From Micromonospora sp. HK10 (GTDB taxonomy: Bacteria; Actinomycetota; Actinomycetes; Mycobacteriales; Micromonosporaceae), in NCBI RefSeq assembly GCF_000982955.1, contig NZ_KQ058829.1, positions 115,685-179,684 of the forward strand: a DNA stretch of 64,000 nucleotides, given 5' to 3'. The translations under genes and the position numbers were made by a program. The notes under the pieces were generated by a model. The model saw only the letters and a list, made by a program, of their open reading frames with translations, ran no database searches and was not told where the DNA came from. This document shows, one piece after another, positions 1 through 8,550 of the stretch (the stretch's first letter is position 1; the number at the start of each line of letters is the position of its first letter).

Positions 1-78
1 GCGCTTGTCGGTGAAATCGATGGTCTGCTTCTCGGTGTAGGTGCCCAGGCCGCAGAAGGTCAGTGTCTGTGGTCTCAT
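1..78 (-). CDS. sbcC: SbcC-like SMC ATPase, N-terminal fragment (runs off the window)
   Basis: Only the first 26 codons are present. They begin with ATG at 78 and read MRPQTLTFCGLGTYTEKQTI, followed by DFTDK. This is the usual opening of SbcC/Rad50-type ATPases: a first beta strand, a G-x-Y motif and an IDF motif just before the Walker A loop. The start overlaps the stop of the upstream sbcD by four bases (ATGA), the normal sbcD-sbcC arrangement. With SbcD it would form an ATP-driven nuclease complex that processes DNA ends and hairpins. The Walker motifs and coiled coil lie outside the window, so the family call rests on the N-terminus and the position. Confidence 0.75.
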   Translation of the reverse strand, partial: MRPQTLTFCGLGTYTEKQTIDFTDKR

Positions 79-1340
79 GCCGCCCCTCCGATGGTGGCCG
101 TGCTGGTTGCCGGCAGCGGGAAGGCCATCTCGGGGTCGGCCGCCAGTAGCTGCTCTTCCGGCAGCTCGGGTGGTTCGTGTTCACTGGCGTGCGGCAGCAG
201 GGTGCTGAAAAGCTGAAGAACCTGTTGCGCCGAGACGCCTTGGACACCGCGGGTGGCGAGGTATTCGCTGAACAACGTCGTGGTGTCGACGTTGGTGGCG
301 TCGTCAACGGGAGTGAGTAGTTCGAGCCTGCGGTCGGCGGCGTTCTCTCGCAGGTCGGCGATGGTGGCCTCAGGCAGCAGATCGCGGATCTGGCCGGCCA
401 GGTTGTCGATGTGGTTTTCGGTGTTGACCGTGACCAGGCAGATGTCCGTGGTCACGGAGGCCGCCACGGTGCGGATCTCGTCGAGCGTTCCGGTGATGTA
501 GCGCAGCCGGCGGCCGCGCTTTAGCGGAATTCGTTTAAGGACGGCGCCTTGGCCGGGCTGCAGCATCGCGACGACGACGCTCTTGTCCTCGCCGACCTCA
601 CCGAAGTCAAGCTGCAGGGGTGAGCCTGCGTAGCAGCCCGTCACGCGGGTGGTCGGCAGTGGCTGTGGTTTGTGGATGTGACCGAACGCCGCGTAGGTCA
701 CCGCCGGCAGGTGCTGCGGGTCGGTGGCGTAGAAGTTGCAGGTGTGGCTGGGGTTTTCGGTCCGAGATGGGATGGCGCCGGCGATGTACTGATGCGCGGC
801 GAACACGCTCACGTCGCGGGACGCGTCGAACCCGTCTTCAAGCTCGCGCATGAGCTGCTGCTGCATGCCGGCGATGTGTTCGGCGTAGGTGATGCGCCGC
901 TGGCCGGGTTCGTCGAAGACGTTGACGATGCGGTTGATGCTAATGAACGGCAGTGCGGCGACGTGAATCGTGTGCTCACCAGCCGAGAACCGCAAGACTT
1001 CACCGGCGGCGTTGTCGTGGCTGGCGACAAAGTGAATCGGCGCGGACCGGTTGAGCAAGTCGTGCAGCCAGTGCAGGTATGCAGCCGAGTCGTGGTTGCC
1101 ACAGACCACCACGACCGGGGCGATCTCGGCGAGGTGATGCAGCGTGCTGGTGGCCAGTTTGAGCGCGTGCAGCGGCGGCCGCTGCGTGTCGAACAAGTCA
1201 CCGGTATTGAGAATGAGGTTGGGGTGAATGCTGGCGGCGATCTCGGTGATCTCGGCGAGCACCGCTTCGTGGTCGCTCGCCCGGGAGTGGCCGTAGGTGG
1301 TACGTCCGAGGTGCCAGTCGGAGGTGTGCAGTACTTTCAC
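75..1340 (-). CDS. sbcD: SbcD/Mre11-type exonuclease subunit
   Basis: Calcineurin-like metallophosphoesterase of about 421 residues, the nuclease subunit of the SbcCD (Mre11-Rad50) complex. The metal ligands are visible in order: DWHLG (D8, H10), the GDLFD block (D48), GNHD (81-84), AAHQ (H183) and GHIH (220-223). An in-frame ATG lies at 1403, but GTG at 1340 is preferred because it begins exactly at the conserved first strand (KVLHTSDWHLG) and has an AGAGG ribosome site eight bases upstream. The gene ends in a four-base overlap with sbcC. It lies 93 bases after the SF1B helicase gene, so it probably belongs to the same transcript as the nuclease and helicase genes upstream. A housekeeping SbcD cannot be excluded. 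Confidence 0.9.
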   Translation of the reverse strand: MKVLHTSDWHLGRTTYGHSRASDHEAVLAEITEIAASIHPNLILNTGDLFDTQRPPLHALKLATSTLHHLAEIAPVVVVCGNHDSAAYLHWLHDLLNRSAPIHFVASHDNAAGEVLRFSAGEHTIHVAALPFISINRIVNVFDEPGQRRITYAEHIAGMQQQLMRELEDGFDASRDVSVFAAHQYIAGAIPSRTENPSHTCNFYATDPQHLPAVTYAAFGHIHKPQPLPTTRVTGCYAGSPLQLDFGEVGEDKSVVVAMLQPGQGAVLKRIPLKRGRRLRYITGTLDEIRTVAASVTTDICLVTVNTENHIDNLAGQIRDLLPEATIADLRENAADRRLELLTPVDDATNVDTTTLFSEYLATRGVQGVSAQQVLQLFSTLLPHASEHEPPELPEEQLLAADPEMAFPLPATSTATIGGAA

Positions 1341-1433
1341 GTGCGACCTCTTCGTCGTCAGTGGCTGCGATCGGTGGGAGGACCGGCATTGTGAACCCGA
1401 CAAGGGCCGGCCAGAACGGTGCCAGGGGTGAGC

Positions 1434-2750
1434 TCAGAGTGCCCGGATGCGGTGGGCAATGAGATGTTCGAGCAGGGCCTGGTTGGCTTCCCAGCCGTTG
1501 GGAAAGCGCGGTTGCGTGTTAAAGGGCACGGGGTCGGCGGACGGGTGGGCGTCCAGCAGGTCGGGGATGCCGTCGCGGGCGACGACGATGCAGGCATGCC
1601 GGTGCCGTGAGGTCAGTACGCACAGCCGCCCGGATTCGAGGTGGAACGCCGTGGCGTCGCGGCGGCCGGACAGCGGATGTAGCACGATGACGATGTCGTA
1701 CTCGCTGCCCTGCAGCCGGTTCGCGGTGTCGACGCGGATGTTCGGATAAGCGGTCTCGGCCAGCCCGGTTTTGATGGCAGCCATCTGGTCGCGGTGTGCC
1801 ACACCGATCGCCACTCGGTCTGCCGTCACCCTGGCACCATCGGGGTGGCGTTCATCGCGGAGCATCGTGCCGCGCTCGAGAACACGCACAGCGAGCGCAA
1901 CGACCGCGGCGACCGCTTCAGCGTCGGTGCGCACCGTGTGCCGGCGCGGCAGTTCGTAGAAGGCCCAGCCGTTGGCTGCGGCATGTTCGATCGCCCGGTC
2001 AGCGGGGCTATTGCCGAGGCTGCGGGTCGGCATCCACATCTCCCGCGCGCCCTGTTCGGGCGCGGATTCGAAGGGTGCGAACGGATAGAAGGCGTCCGAC
2101 ACCGGGATCGCGGTGTGAGGGGCAAGCCGCCACGAGCGCGGCAGCTGCCGTTCCGGGATGTCCGGATTGTTAGCGAGCATGGCGGCCACCGCGCTCTGCA
2201 GCGGGCTCCAGGCCAGGCCGGTCCATCGGTCGACGTTGACGACGGAGAACGGGTCGAGTTGCCCAGGGTCGCCGACGAACGCAGCCCGTTCGAACGTCGA
2301 AGCGAGTCGCAACAGGGTGTCCGAACGCATCTGGTACGCCTCGTCGATGATCGCCCACGGCCCGCGCTCGGTGATGACGGGGTCGAGCCACTTCGCTGCG
2401 GTGGCAACCACGATGGCTGCCTGACGCAGATCGGGGAACCGGTTCGCAATCAGGATGTTGGAGGCGGCGAGGGTGGCCGGCACCGGGTAGCCGTAGGCGG
2501 TGTATCGGCCGACGGTGATCCCCGGATCCACGGCGGCGATCTTGGCGACGAGATCGTCGACTTGGGAGTTGGTTTGTGCGACGACGCGCACCTGGTCGCC
2601 GTGCCGGGCCAGGTGGTGAGCCATGTAGGTGACGGCGGTGCTCTTGCCAGCTCCGGGGGGTGAGTTGAGCACCACGCCAGGTTGCGGACCCTCGGTCAAT
2701 AACCGAAGTACGTCGAGGACCGCGGTGGGCGGGACATAGGTGACGGTCAT
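1434..2750 (-). CDS. SF1B helicase-like ATPase (UPF1/Dna2 type)
   Basis: 438 residues from the ATG at 2750, which overlaps the preceding stop as ATGA; the longer reading from 2882 lies inside that gene. Superfamily 1 helicase motifs follow in order: Walker A SPPGAGKST (30-38), Walker B IIDEAY (134-139), motif III GDPGQLDP (160-167), motif V LQGSEYD (346-352) and a motif VI-like LTSRHRHA (379-386). The GDxxQLxP and QGxExD forms are typical of the UPF1/Dna2/RecD2 branch, so an ATP-driven DNA or RNA motor is expected. It is small for the family, lacking a nuclease or large accessory domain. Those parts may be supplied by the two upstream genes, the 4Fe-4S nuclease and the 496-residue protein. 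Confidence 0.8.
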   Translation of the reverse strand: MTVTYVPPTAVLDVLRLLTEGPQPGVVLNSPPGAGKSTAVTYMAHHLARHGDQVRVVAQTNSQVDDLVAKIAAVDPGITVGRYTAYGYPVPATLAASNILIANRFPDLRQAAIVVATAAKWLDPVITERGPWAIIDEAYQMRSDTLLRLASTFERAAFVGDPGQLDPFSVVNVDRWTGLAWSPLQSAVAAMLANNPDIPERQLPRSWRLAPHTAIPVSDAFYPFAPFESAPEQGAREMWMPTRSLGNSPADRAIEHAAANGWAFYELPRRHTVRTDAEAVAAVVALAVRVLERGTMLRDERHPDGARVTADRVAIGVAHRDQMAAIKTGLAETAYPNIRVDTANRLQGSEYDIVIVLHPLSGRRDATAFHLESGRLCVLTSRHRHACIVVARDGIPDLLDAHPSADPVPFNTQPRFPNGWEANQALLEHLIAHRIRAL

Positions 2751-4237
2751 GACCACGGCTCCTGGGCATCCTGCTCCGTCGGCAGGTAAGGCTTGGGCGG
2801 GCCGCCATGAGTCCACGGGGTGTCCTCCTTGCGCGGCAGCGTCGGCGCCCGGCGGTAGTCGTCCTTGAAGAGGCTGTAGCACACGGAGTCCCCTACGGCG
2901 GGGACGGTGCCGGGCCGTGGTTCACGCCCGCTGCCCATGCCCTCGCGAAGTTCCAGCTCGACCATCACCGTGTCGCCGTCACGAGTCACCGAGACGACCG
3001 TGGTCTTCTGGTCCAGCAACTCAGGCCGGCGCAGACCGCTCTCGCCGGCGGCGAGGCTGATCGCGTCGGTGGTCGATACGGTGATCAGCGGCCGCAGGCT
3101 CCTGCCGACCCGCCGGTTCGGGACGGCGGCGATGACGGTACCGACGAACGCCTCACCGATCATCCGAGCCTCGGCCATCACCATCGGGTCGTCGAAGGCG
3201 CGCTCCGCGTCATACTGCTGCTGGGCCCGTTCCAACCAGTACAGGCGCCGGGCGGCGTACACCGCTGAGTCACGTTTGGGCTGCGCCCCAGGGCTGGTCG
3301 CGATCCAGTCGGCGGCCTGCGTGAAAGCGTCAAGGTCCCGTTCCCAGCGAACACCGACATGAGCACCGGCCGGAAGACTAGGGTCACGCAACAGGGTGAT
3401 CGCCTGCCACATCCGATGCCAGGTGCCGTCGAGCTGCTTTCGCAACTCCTTGCGGATCTTGTCCTCGGCGATGCGCGACGCCGCCGGGCTCGCCGCCTGG
3501 TGGTAGGCGGCGAGCAGCGGCTCGAGGATGCCGTTGTCGAACGACGGATCCGTGGCAGGTCCGGCAGGCGGTACCTTCAACGGATTTTCGCAGGCACGCG
3601 CGGCATCCCGCCCGGTCATCCCGGGTGGCGGCGCGATCCAGCCGAGTACAGCGGGAAGATGCTGGTCCTCCTCGGTGCTCTGCCCGGTTGCCCAATGCAG
3701 GGTCAGCGCGTCGGTCGCCGCGACCAGCATGGCGGAGCCGGCGTATTCAGCACGGTCGGCGAGGAACGTCAGCCATTTACCCATGACCGGGATGTTGCGT
3801 GGCACGGCCCACTCGCCTGTACTCCTTCGCAAGCGGGTGGAGCGCCCGAGGATCCGGATGAACTCGACGCCGGCACGGTTCGGCACCCAGACCTGCGGTG
3901 CGTCCGCGCACCGGTACTGCACGCCGGACGCGCCGGCGCGCACCGGAAGACGCCGGTTCGTGCGCGGCGTGATGTAGGCGGCGAAGATCTTGGCCAGCTC
4001 ATAGGCGAAGGCAACCTGCTGGTCACGGTTCCGGGGCTGCGCAACCGTCAACAGCTCCGGTGTATCAGGGCTGGTGCCAATCATGACGGCGAGCGGGGCG
4101 TGGGCCTCGCCCGCCATCGCCAACGGCACGAACACCAGCGGCTCACTGCTCACATGCAGATGCCGGACAGTCGTCAGGCGCTGCGCCACCGCCTGGTCGC
4201 TGGCATGGGCGCGGGCCAGGGACGTCAGCAGGCTCAC
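2747..4237 (-). CDS. Unknown 496-residue protein of the nuclease-helicase operon
   Basis: I recognise no enzymatic domain. The protein starts at GTG 4237, which overlaps the stop of the nuclease gene (GTGA), and it ends in an ATGA overlap with the helicase gene, so the three are translationally coupled and probably act together. The first 150 residues are mixed alpha/beta, the middle (about 240-340) is helical and charged, and the last 110 residues contain short beta strands around VVSVTRDGDTVMVELELREG. That stretch is followed by GDSVCYSLF and a Pro-rich tail. A C-terminal beta-barrel just before a UPF1-like motor would match the barrel that precedes the motor in Dna2, but this is inference. 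There is no signal peptide or membrane segment, so it is cytoplasmic. Confidence 0.7.
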   Translation of the reverse strand: MSLLTSLARAHASDQAVAQRLTTVRHLHVSSEPLVFVPLAMAGEAHAPLAVMIGTSPDTPELLTVAQPRNRDQQVAFAYELAKIFAAYITPRTNRRLPVRAGASGVQYRCADAPQVWVPNRAGVEFIRILGRSTRLRRSTGEWAVPRNIPVMGKWLTFLADRAEYAGSAMLVAATDALTLHWATGQSTEEDQHLPAVLGWIAPPPGMTGRDAARACENPLKVPPAGPATDPSFDNGILEPLLAAYHQAASPAASRIAEDKIRKELRKQLDGTWHRMWQAITLLRDPSLPAGAHVGVRWERDLDAFTQAADWIATSPGAQPKRDSAVYAARRLYWLERAQQQYDAERAFDDPMVMAEARMIGEAFVGTVIAAVPNRRVGRSLRPLITVSTTDAISLAAGESGLRRPELLDQKTTVVSVTRDGDTVMVELELREGMGSGREPRPGTVPAVGDSVCYSLFKDDYRRAPTLPRKEDTPWTHGGPPKPYLPTEQDAQEPWS

Positions 4238-5349
4238 ATCAAGCTCCCGAGCAACTCGTCCCGATACTGTTGGGCCCGCCGCAGCAATTCAGCTTGTTCG
4301 ACCTGGTCCGGGCCAGGAAGGCGCGTACCGCGAGCCAGACCGACGACCTCACCGATCGTGTCCAGCGCCAGCTCCTCACGGACCTGCCGGCCGAGCACCG
4401 CCGTGGAACCTTGTTCCTCGGAGCGGCAGAACCGCGCCATCTCACAGGTGTCCAGGCACGACGGTGCGTAGCGTGCCGGCACCAGACGCAGGCCCGCCTT
4501 CAGCTCCTCGGCGGAGCGGGAACCGGCCGGGCCACGCAGAGCGAACGTCAACCCTGCCGGCAGGTTCGACAGAATCGTGTCGAGGTCATGCATCCGCATC
4601 AGCATCCGCCGGACCGCCGCGACCTGGTTCCGGACGTTGACCCGGGCCGCGAACGGCTTGTTGATAAAGTTCTGCGGGCACACGAAGATCGCCTCGTCCG
4701 CCACCAGGTCCTCGTCGAACCCGTGGGAACGAAGCAGTTCCCGAAGGGCGTAGACGTAGACCGCAGCCTGCAACTCTGCGCCTTCCACCGCGGCCGCAGG
4801 CGCCTGGCCGTCGATCACCGAGAACGACTTGACCTCGACGATGTAGAACTTCCCGCCCGACTTCACAGCCACCAGATCGGGCTCGAGGAAGACGTCGTAA
4901 CCCGCGACCGTGATCTTCAAGTACGGGTGGTCGAACAGCGTCCCGCCATCCTGCGCCGAGCGGGCCACAGCGGTCAGCCGCTGAACCGTGTTGCGGTACC
5001 GGGCTAGCTTGCCCTCGTTGCCGCCGATGGTCTTCAAGTCCTCGTGTTCGGCTTCCGGAATGGATAGCCCGATGTCCTCCCGCAGCAACGTCAGCAGCTG
5101 CGCACCGCCACTCGCCTTGACCTGGGCTTCGAACTGGGCGCCTCGGGCAAGCACCATCCGCGACGGCTTGGCGTACATCGGGTGCCGGATGGCTCGGGCC
5201 AGCTCGTCCTTGTCGATACCGGCTGCATCCAGCAGATTCCGGCGGCCGCAGCCCGGGTTGCCGACAATCGACGAGATAGCCCTGGCGTCGAGGCTCTGTG
5301 GTTCAGTGTCCCCCCGCAGCGCGTCAAGACGCGCCGTCAGTTCTTTCAC
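4234..5349 (-). CDS. Cas4/AddB/Dna2-type 4Fe-4S PD-(D/E)XK nuclease
   Basis: 371 residues from GTG 5349, with a GGAAGAG ribosome site. Catalytic and cluster residues are all visible. RGAQFE (R69, G70, E74) matches the RGxxxE motif of this nuclease clade. EPD (D158) and EVK (E172, K174) form the PD-(D/E)XK core, and QAAVY (Q194, Y198) is motif IV. Four cysteines, C34 near the N-terminus and C298, C302 and C308 near the C-terminus, match the split 1+3 iron-sulphur cluster of Cas4, AddB and Dna2. It should cut single-stranded DNA at ends. No Cas genes are nearby, so a CRISPR adaptation role is unlikely; the coupled helicase and SbcCD point to DNA-end processing or defence. Confidence 0.85.
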   Translation of the reverse strand: MKELTARLDALRGDTEPQSLDARAISSIVGNPGCGRRNLLDAAGIDKDELARAIRHPMYAKPSRMVLARGAQFEAQVKASGGAQLLTLLREDIGLSIPEAEHEDLKTIGGNEGKLARYRNTVQRLTAVARSAQDGGTLFDHPYLKITVAGYDVFLEPDLVAVKSGGKFYIVEVKSFSVIDGQAPAAAVEGAELQAAVYVYALRELLRSHGFDEDLVADEAIFVCPQNFINKPFAARVNVRNQVAAVRRMLMRMHDLDTILSNLPAGLTFALRGPAGSRSAEELKAGLRLVPARYAPSCLDTCEMARFCRSEEQGSTAVLGRQVREELALDTIGEVVGLARGTRLPGPDQVEQAELLRRAQQYRDELLGSLM

Positions 5350-5385
5350 GTGCTCTTCCTTCGCGTGGGAAGTGCGGATTCAAGA

Positions 5386-6198
5386 TCAGGTGTCGCTCGC
5401 AGCATGCGACGCCACCTTGAGAGCGGCGCCGAACAGCTGGTGAAGATCGTCGAGCTGGTCGACGGCGCGCCGGGCTGCCGCTTCGCGCTGCGACAGGTCT
5501 GCGTCACGATGAACTTCCAGCTCGGCCTGCGCCGCACGCCGCACGGCGTCCGGCCTCGTCGTGTCGAATGAGGTGGCACCGCCGGGGATGTTGGCGGCGA
5601 ACTGCCACAACAGACGCCGGGCGGGCAGAGTCGCCCAGTCCGGGTGGCTCAGGTGCTCGGCGATACGGATCGCCGAGGTCAGAAAGTGAACCCTGGGACT
5701 CAGCGGCCCGACGATACGGGTGGAAAGCGGCCAGGTGGAGACAGCCAGGAGACCGCGGGCAGGCGAGAGCCGGTCAGCGGTCAGGGCCGCACACAAGTAG
5801 TACGGCCGAGCCCACGGCGCCGTCTTGAAGGATCTTTCCTCGTCTCGGCGAAGGCTCGTCAGCTGCTGCCCGTTCAAGGCTCCAGCGAAGACCGCCTGGT
5901 GCAGGGCGACGATGAGCTTCGGCGCCGCCGGGACGCCCAGGAACGTCAAGGCCTGGTGGACCTGGTCACGAATCGACAGCAGGCTCCCGGCGTCCTGCGG
6001 CTCGGTCCGCGGTTGCGAAGCCAGCTTTTCCGGTTCGATCGCCAGAAGCGCGTCATCCCACTGCACCTCCGCCTGACGAAGGTCGGATCGCAGACGCCGC
6101 GCCTCGGCCCGATCACCGGCCATCAGGGCACGACGCACGGCTGTGCGCAGCTCGTCGATGCGCGCCTCGAGATCGTCGAGAGATTCAGCCACGGACAC
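5386..6198 (-). CDS. Unknown coiled-coil protein, first gene of the nuclease-helicase operon
   Basis: 270 residues from GTG 6198. Residues 5-60 are strongly charged and heptad-like (LDDLEARIDELRTAV onward), predicting a coiled coil. The rest is helical, with possible winged-helix character around 80-240, and ends in another charged helix (about 225-260). I recognise no family. It precedes the 4Fe-4S nuclease gene by 36 bases on the same strand, so it is the likely first gene of the operon. Its promoter would lie in the 226 bases before the IS5-type element. It could be a sensor, adaptor or DNA-binding subunit, but nothing in the sequence decides this. Confidence 0.65.
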   Translation of the reverse strand: MSVAESLDDLEARIDELRTAVRRALMAGDRAEARRLRSDLRQAEVQWDDALLAIEPEKLASQPRTEPQDAGSLLSIRDQVHQALTFLGVPAAPKLIVALHQAVFAGALNGQQLTSLRRDEERSFKTAPWARPYYLCAALTADRLSPARGLLAVSTWPLSTRIVGPLSPRVHFLTSAIRIAEHLSHPDWATLPARRLLWQFAANIPGGATSFDTTRPDAVRRAAQAELEVHRDADLSQREAAARRAVDQLDDLHQLFGAALKVASHAASDT

Positions 6199-6424
6199 AC
6201 CGTAGCCGCTTCCACGCGTTCCAGCAAGTTCCAGTTTTCTCCAAGAGTCCGCCGTGGACGGAACATCGACTGGACCAGCAGAGCTTGCAACGAAGGCGAC
6301 TCAGCCGATCAGCACTCCGCCACGCTCCATAGGAGGCACGCTGGACCCGGCTCGACGCTCCGTTCCACGCTGCGCTCACGTGCGCTGTTCAGGCGCTGCT
6401 TCTCTGGGCGCCTGACATTGCTGG

Positions 6425-7320
6425 CCTAAGGGACGTCTCGTAACCCCGGTGTCTGTCTGCTGAGGACGATCGTTCGATATGCCTGGGTGCAGGTGATCAC
6501 CGCAGCTCACCCTGAGTGGATCTTTCCGTTCACGGGGCTGCAGCCCGCCCAGTTCCGCAAGCTGGTCCGCTTGGTCGCCGAGCGTGGCGGTGACGCCATC
6601 GCCGACGGCCGGCCGGGCCGGCAGTGGGCTCTGGACCTGGCGGATCGGGTGTTGCTGGTGGCCACCTACTGGCGCACGAACCTGACCATGCGGCAGATCG
6701 GCCCGCTGTTCGGGGTGTCGCACTCCGCAGCGCATCGGGTCATCGACACCCTCGGCCCGCTGCTGGCCCTGGCGCCGGTGCGCCGGCGGCCGGTTGACCA
6801 GATCGCCATCGTCGACGGCACCCTGATCCCCACCCGCGATCACCGCCTGGCCGCCCGGAGCAAGAACTACCGGTACTCGACCAACCTGCAGGTCGCCATC
6901 GACGCCAGCACCCGCCTGGTCATCGCCGTCGGCGACCCGCAGCCGGGCAACCGCAACGACACGATCGTCTACCGCACGTCCGGCATCGAGGAGAAGCTGG
7001 ACGGGCGGCCGGTGATGGCCGACGGCGGATACCGCGGCAACCCCGAGGTGATCATCCCGTACCGCAGGCCCGCCGACGGCAGCGACCTGCCGCACTGGAA
7101 GGAAGAGCTGAACACCCACCACCGCACCGTCCGCGCCGGGGTCGAACACGCCCTGGCCAGGATGAAGTGCTTCAAGATCCTGCGCGACTACCGCCGCGCC
7201 GCCCACACATTGACTGACGCCGCTTCCGGCATCGCCAACCTCCACAACATCATCCTGGCCGGCTGACCGCCGGTCTGGCGCCAAGCAACGCCTTCACCCA
7301 GTTACGAGACGTCCCTTAGG
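6425..7320 (+). mobile_element. Intact IS5-type insertion sequence
   Basis: An 896-bp element bounded by perfect 20-bp inverted repeats at 6425-6444 and 7301-7320. The outer sequence begins CCTAAGGGACGTCTCG and the other end is its exact complement. It carries one transposase gene filling most of its length. I see no convincing target-site duplication in the flanks. The element separates the nuclease-helicase operon from debris of an arsenic-resistance locus, so it may have helped truncate that locus. Perfect ends and an open transposase frame suggest a recent arrival. Confidence 0.9.
6487..7266 (+). CDS. IS5 family DDE transposase
   Basis: 259 residues, starting at GTG 6487 about 60 bases inside the left inverted repeat and stopping 35 bases before the right one. 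The N-terminus carries a helix-turn-helix (MRQIGPLFGVSHSAAHRVID). The DDE triad is visible as IVDGTLIP, then VMADGGYRGNPEV, then AGVEHALARMKCFK, with the family's Y-R-G spacing after the second Asp. It catalyses cut-and-paste movement of the element that encodes it. The frame is intact, so it is probably active. The length is normal for single-ORF members of the IS5 (IS427/IS1031-like) group. Confidence 0.9.
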   Translation: MQVITAAHPEWIFPFTGLQPAQFRKLVRLVAERGGDAIADGRPGRQWALDLADRVLLVATYWRTNLTMRQIGPLFGVSHSAAHRVIDTLGPLLALAPVRRRPVDQIAIVDGTLIPTRDHRLAARSKNYRYSTNLQVAIDASTRLVIAVGDPQPGNRNDTIVYRTSGIEEKLDGRPVMADGGYRGNPEVIIPYRRPADGSDLPHWKEELNTHHRTVRAGVEHALARMKCFKILRDYRRAAHTLTDAASGIANLHNIILAG

Positions 7321-7417
7321 TGACGTCATGCACTGATGAGGTGTGACTGGCCCGGACTTGGCAGCGAGCGGGCGAGGATTTCCGTGCCCGCGGCAGGAAC
7401 ACGCCTTCTAAGACGTC

Positions 7418-7804
7418 CTAGGAGGATAGGGTTCCTGGCCCGACCGTCGCTCCTCCTTCTTCGACTGCGGCCCCCATCCGTGTGCCGGCAGCGAGGGGCA
7501 TGGCGAGGGCTGCGGCGGCATGGATCGCGAACACCGCGACGACGATCGTGGTGACCGGTAGGCGGCGTCGGGCGCCGGTGAGGACGAGTCGTCCGGTGAC
7601 AGACAGAACGCCGAGCAGGCCGGCGGCGGTGGCGGCGAAGGTGGCCGGGTGGCCGCGGCTGATGAGGTAACCGACCACGGGGACGCCGATGGCGCTGGTG
7701 GCGGCACCGTGGGCGATCAGGGCGGCAACGAGGATCCAGAACCGGGGGTCGCGCATCACGGCACGCGCCGCAATGCGTCGCAGGGTGTGGTCCGGTCGCG
7801 CCAC
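7418..7804 (-). pseudogene. MFS transporter remnant (C-terminal half)
   Basis: The frame encodes 128 residues. The first 100 (RDPRFWILVAALIAHGAATS, then VVGYLISRGH, AATAAGLLGVLSVTGRLVL) match the start of the second half of major facilitator permeases, with three membrane helices. A whole protein has about 400 residues and 12 helices. The N-terminal half is absent, and the C-terminus runs into an unrelated Gly/Pro tail before stopping 98 bases from the IS element. I read it as a remnant cut at both ends. It lies beside an arsenate reductase fragment and an ArsR gene, so it may have been part of a metal- or arsenic-resistance locus. Confidence 0.6.
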
Positions 7805-7822
7805 GGGGCTGGGTGCCCTGGC

Positions 7823-7972
7823 ATGCGGCGGCCCGTCTTTCCCGGCAAGCGCTACGAGGACTGGAATCTCGAAGACCCCGCCGGCAAGGGCGTCGAAGCG
7901 GTCCGCCCGATCGGCGACGAGATCCGCACCCGGGTGGAGAAGCTCCTCACCGGACTGGGCCCCACCGCCTGA
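7823..7972 (+). pseudogene. Arsenate reductase (low-MW phosphatase type) C-terminal remnant
   Basis: Fifty codons reading PVFPGKRYEDWNLEDPAG, then VEAVRPIGDEIRTRVEKLL. This is the conserved C-terminus of ArsC of the low-molecular-weight phosphatase fold, including the P-G-x-R-Y-x-D-W block and the closing helix. The catalytic CX5R loop and the first 80 or so residues are missing, so the fragment cannot be active. Together with the ArsR regulator at 8138 and the permease fragment, it shows that an arsenic-resistance operon once stood here. Confidence 0.65.
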
Positions 7973-8137
7973 CCAACCCGCCGGCGCTGCCCGTCGCTAG
8001 TCACCCGTCGGGCGGGGCCGACAACTCGCTCATCCGGCCGCTGACACGGCCGGGACAGGTCAACACGGCTCCCTGCCCGCAAACTGACGGTGACCCGGTA
8101 CTGGTTCAACCGGCGCATCGATGGTGTTGGTGCAACG

Positions 8138-8509
8138 ATGTACGGCGTGCCAACTGCGAAAACTGCTACACCTGCCGTCTCGCCGCTGGCCGGCGAGCCG
8201 ATCAAGCGTGCCGATGCCGAGCGGCTCGCGGGAGTGCTGAAGGCATTCGCCGACCCGGCCCGGCTGCGACTGCTCAGTCTGATCCAGTCCGCCCCGGAGG
8301 GCGAGGCGTCCGTGAGTGACCTCACCGCGCCGCTCGGTCTCTCCCAGCCGACCGTGAGTCATCACCTTCGGATCCTCACCGAGGCCGGCCTGCTCGAACG
8401 CGAAAAGCGCGGCGTCTGGGCGTACTACCGGCTCGTGCCGCCCGCGATCGCGGCGATCGCCGACCTGCTGACGCCACCCCGCAAGCGAGCGACGAAGAAG
8501 GCCCGCTGA
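8138..8509 (+). CDS. ArsR/SmtB family metalloregulatory repressor
   Basis: 123 residues from ATG 8138; a frame upstream to 8090 also exists, but the conserved protein needs only the later start. The winged helix is clear: LAGVLKAFADPARLRLLSLI, then SVSDLTAPLGLSQPTVSHHLRIL as the recognition helix, then LLEREKRGVWAYYRLV as the wing. Such proteins repress metal- or metalloid-resistance genes and release DNA on binding the metal. The usual C-V-C metal motif in the recognition helix is not present and no cysteine is seen in the core, so the inducer is unclear. The Lys/Arg-rich tail is unusual. It follows the ArsC remnant and is followed by a hairpin terminator. Confidence 0.85.
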   Translation: MYGVPTAKTATPAVSPLAGEPIKRADAERLAGVLKAFADPARLRLLSLIQSAPEGEASVSDLTAPLGLSQPTVSHHLRILTEAGLLEREKRGVWAYYRLVPPAIAAIADLLTPPRKRATKKAR

Positions 8510-8510
8510 G

Positions 8511-8550
8511 CGGCACCCGCGAAGGCCGGCGCCCAATCCTGCGGGTGCCG
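8511..8550 (+). terminator. Hairpin terminator after the ArsR gene
   Basis: Perfect 10-bp arms CGGCACCCGC (8511-8520) and GCGGGTGCCG (8541-8550) begin one base after the ArsR stop codon. There is no U-tract, as is common in actinomycetes. Confidence 0.55.

Noticed and set aside
4234..5349. Cas4 as evidence of a CRISPR system
   Set aside because: No cas1, cas2 or repeat-spacer array occurs anywhere in the window; the nuclease is coupled to a helicase instead.
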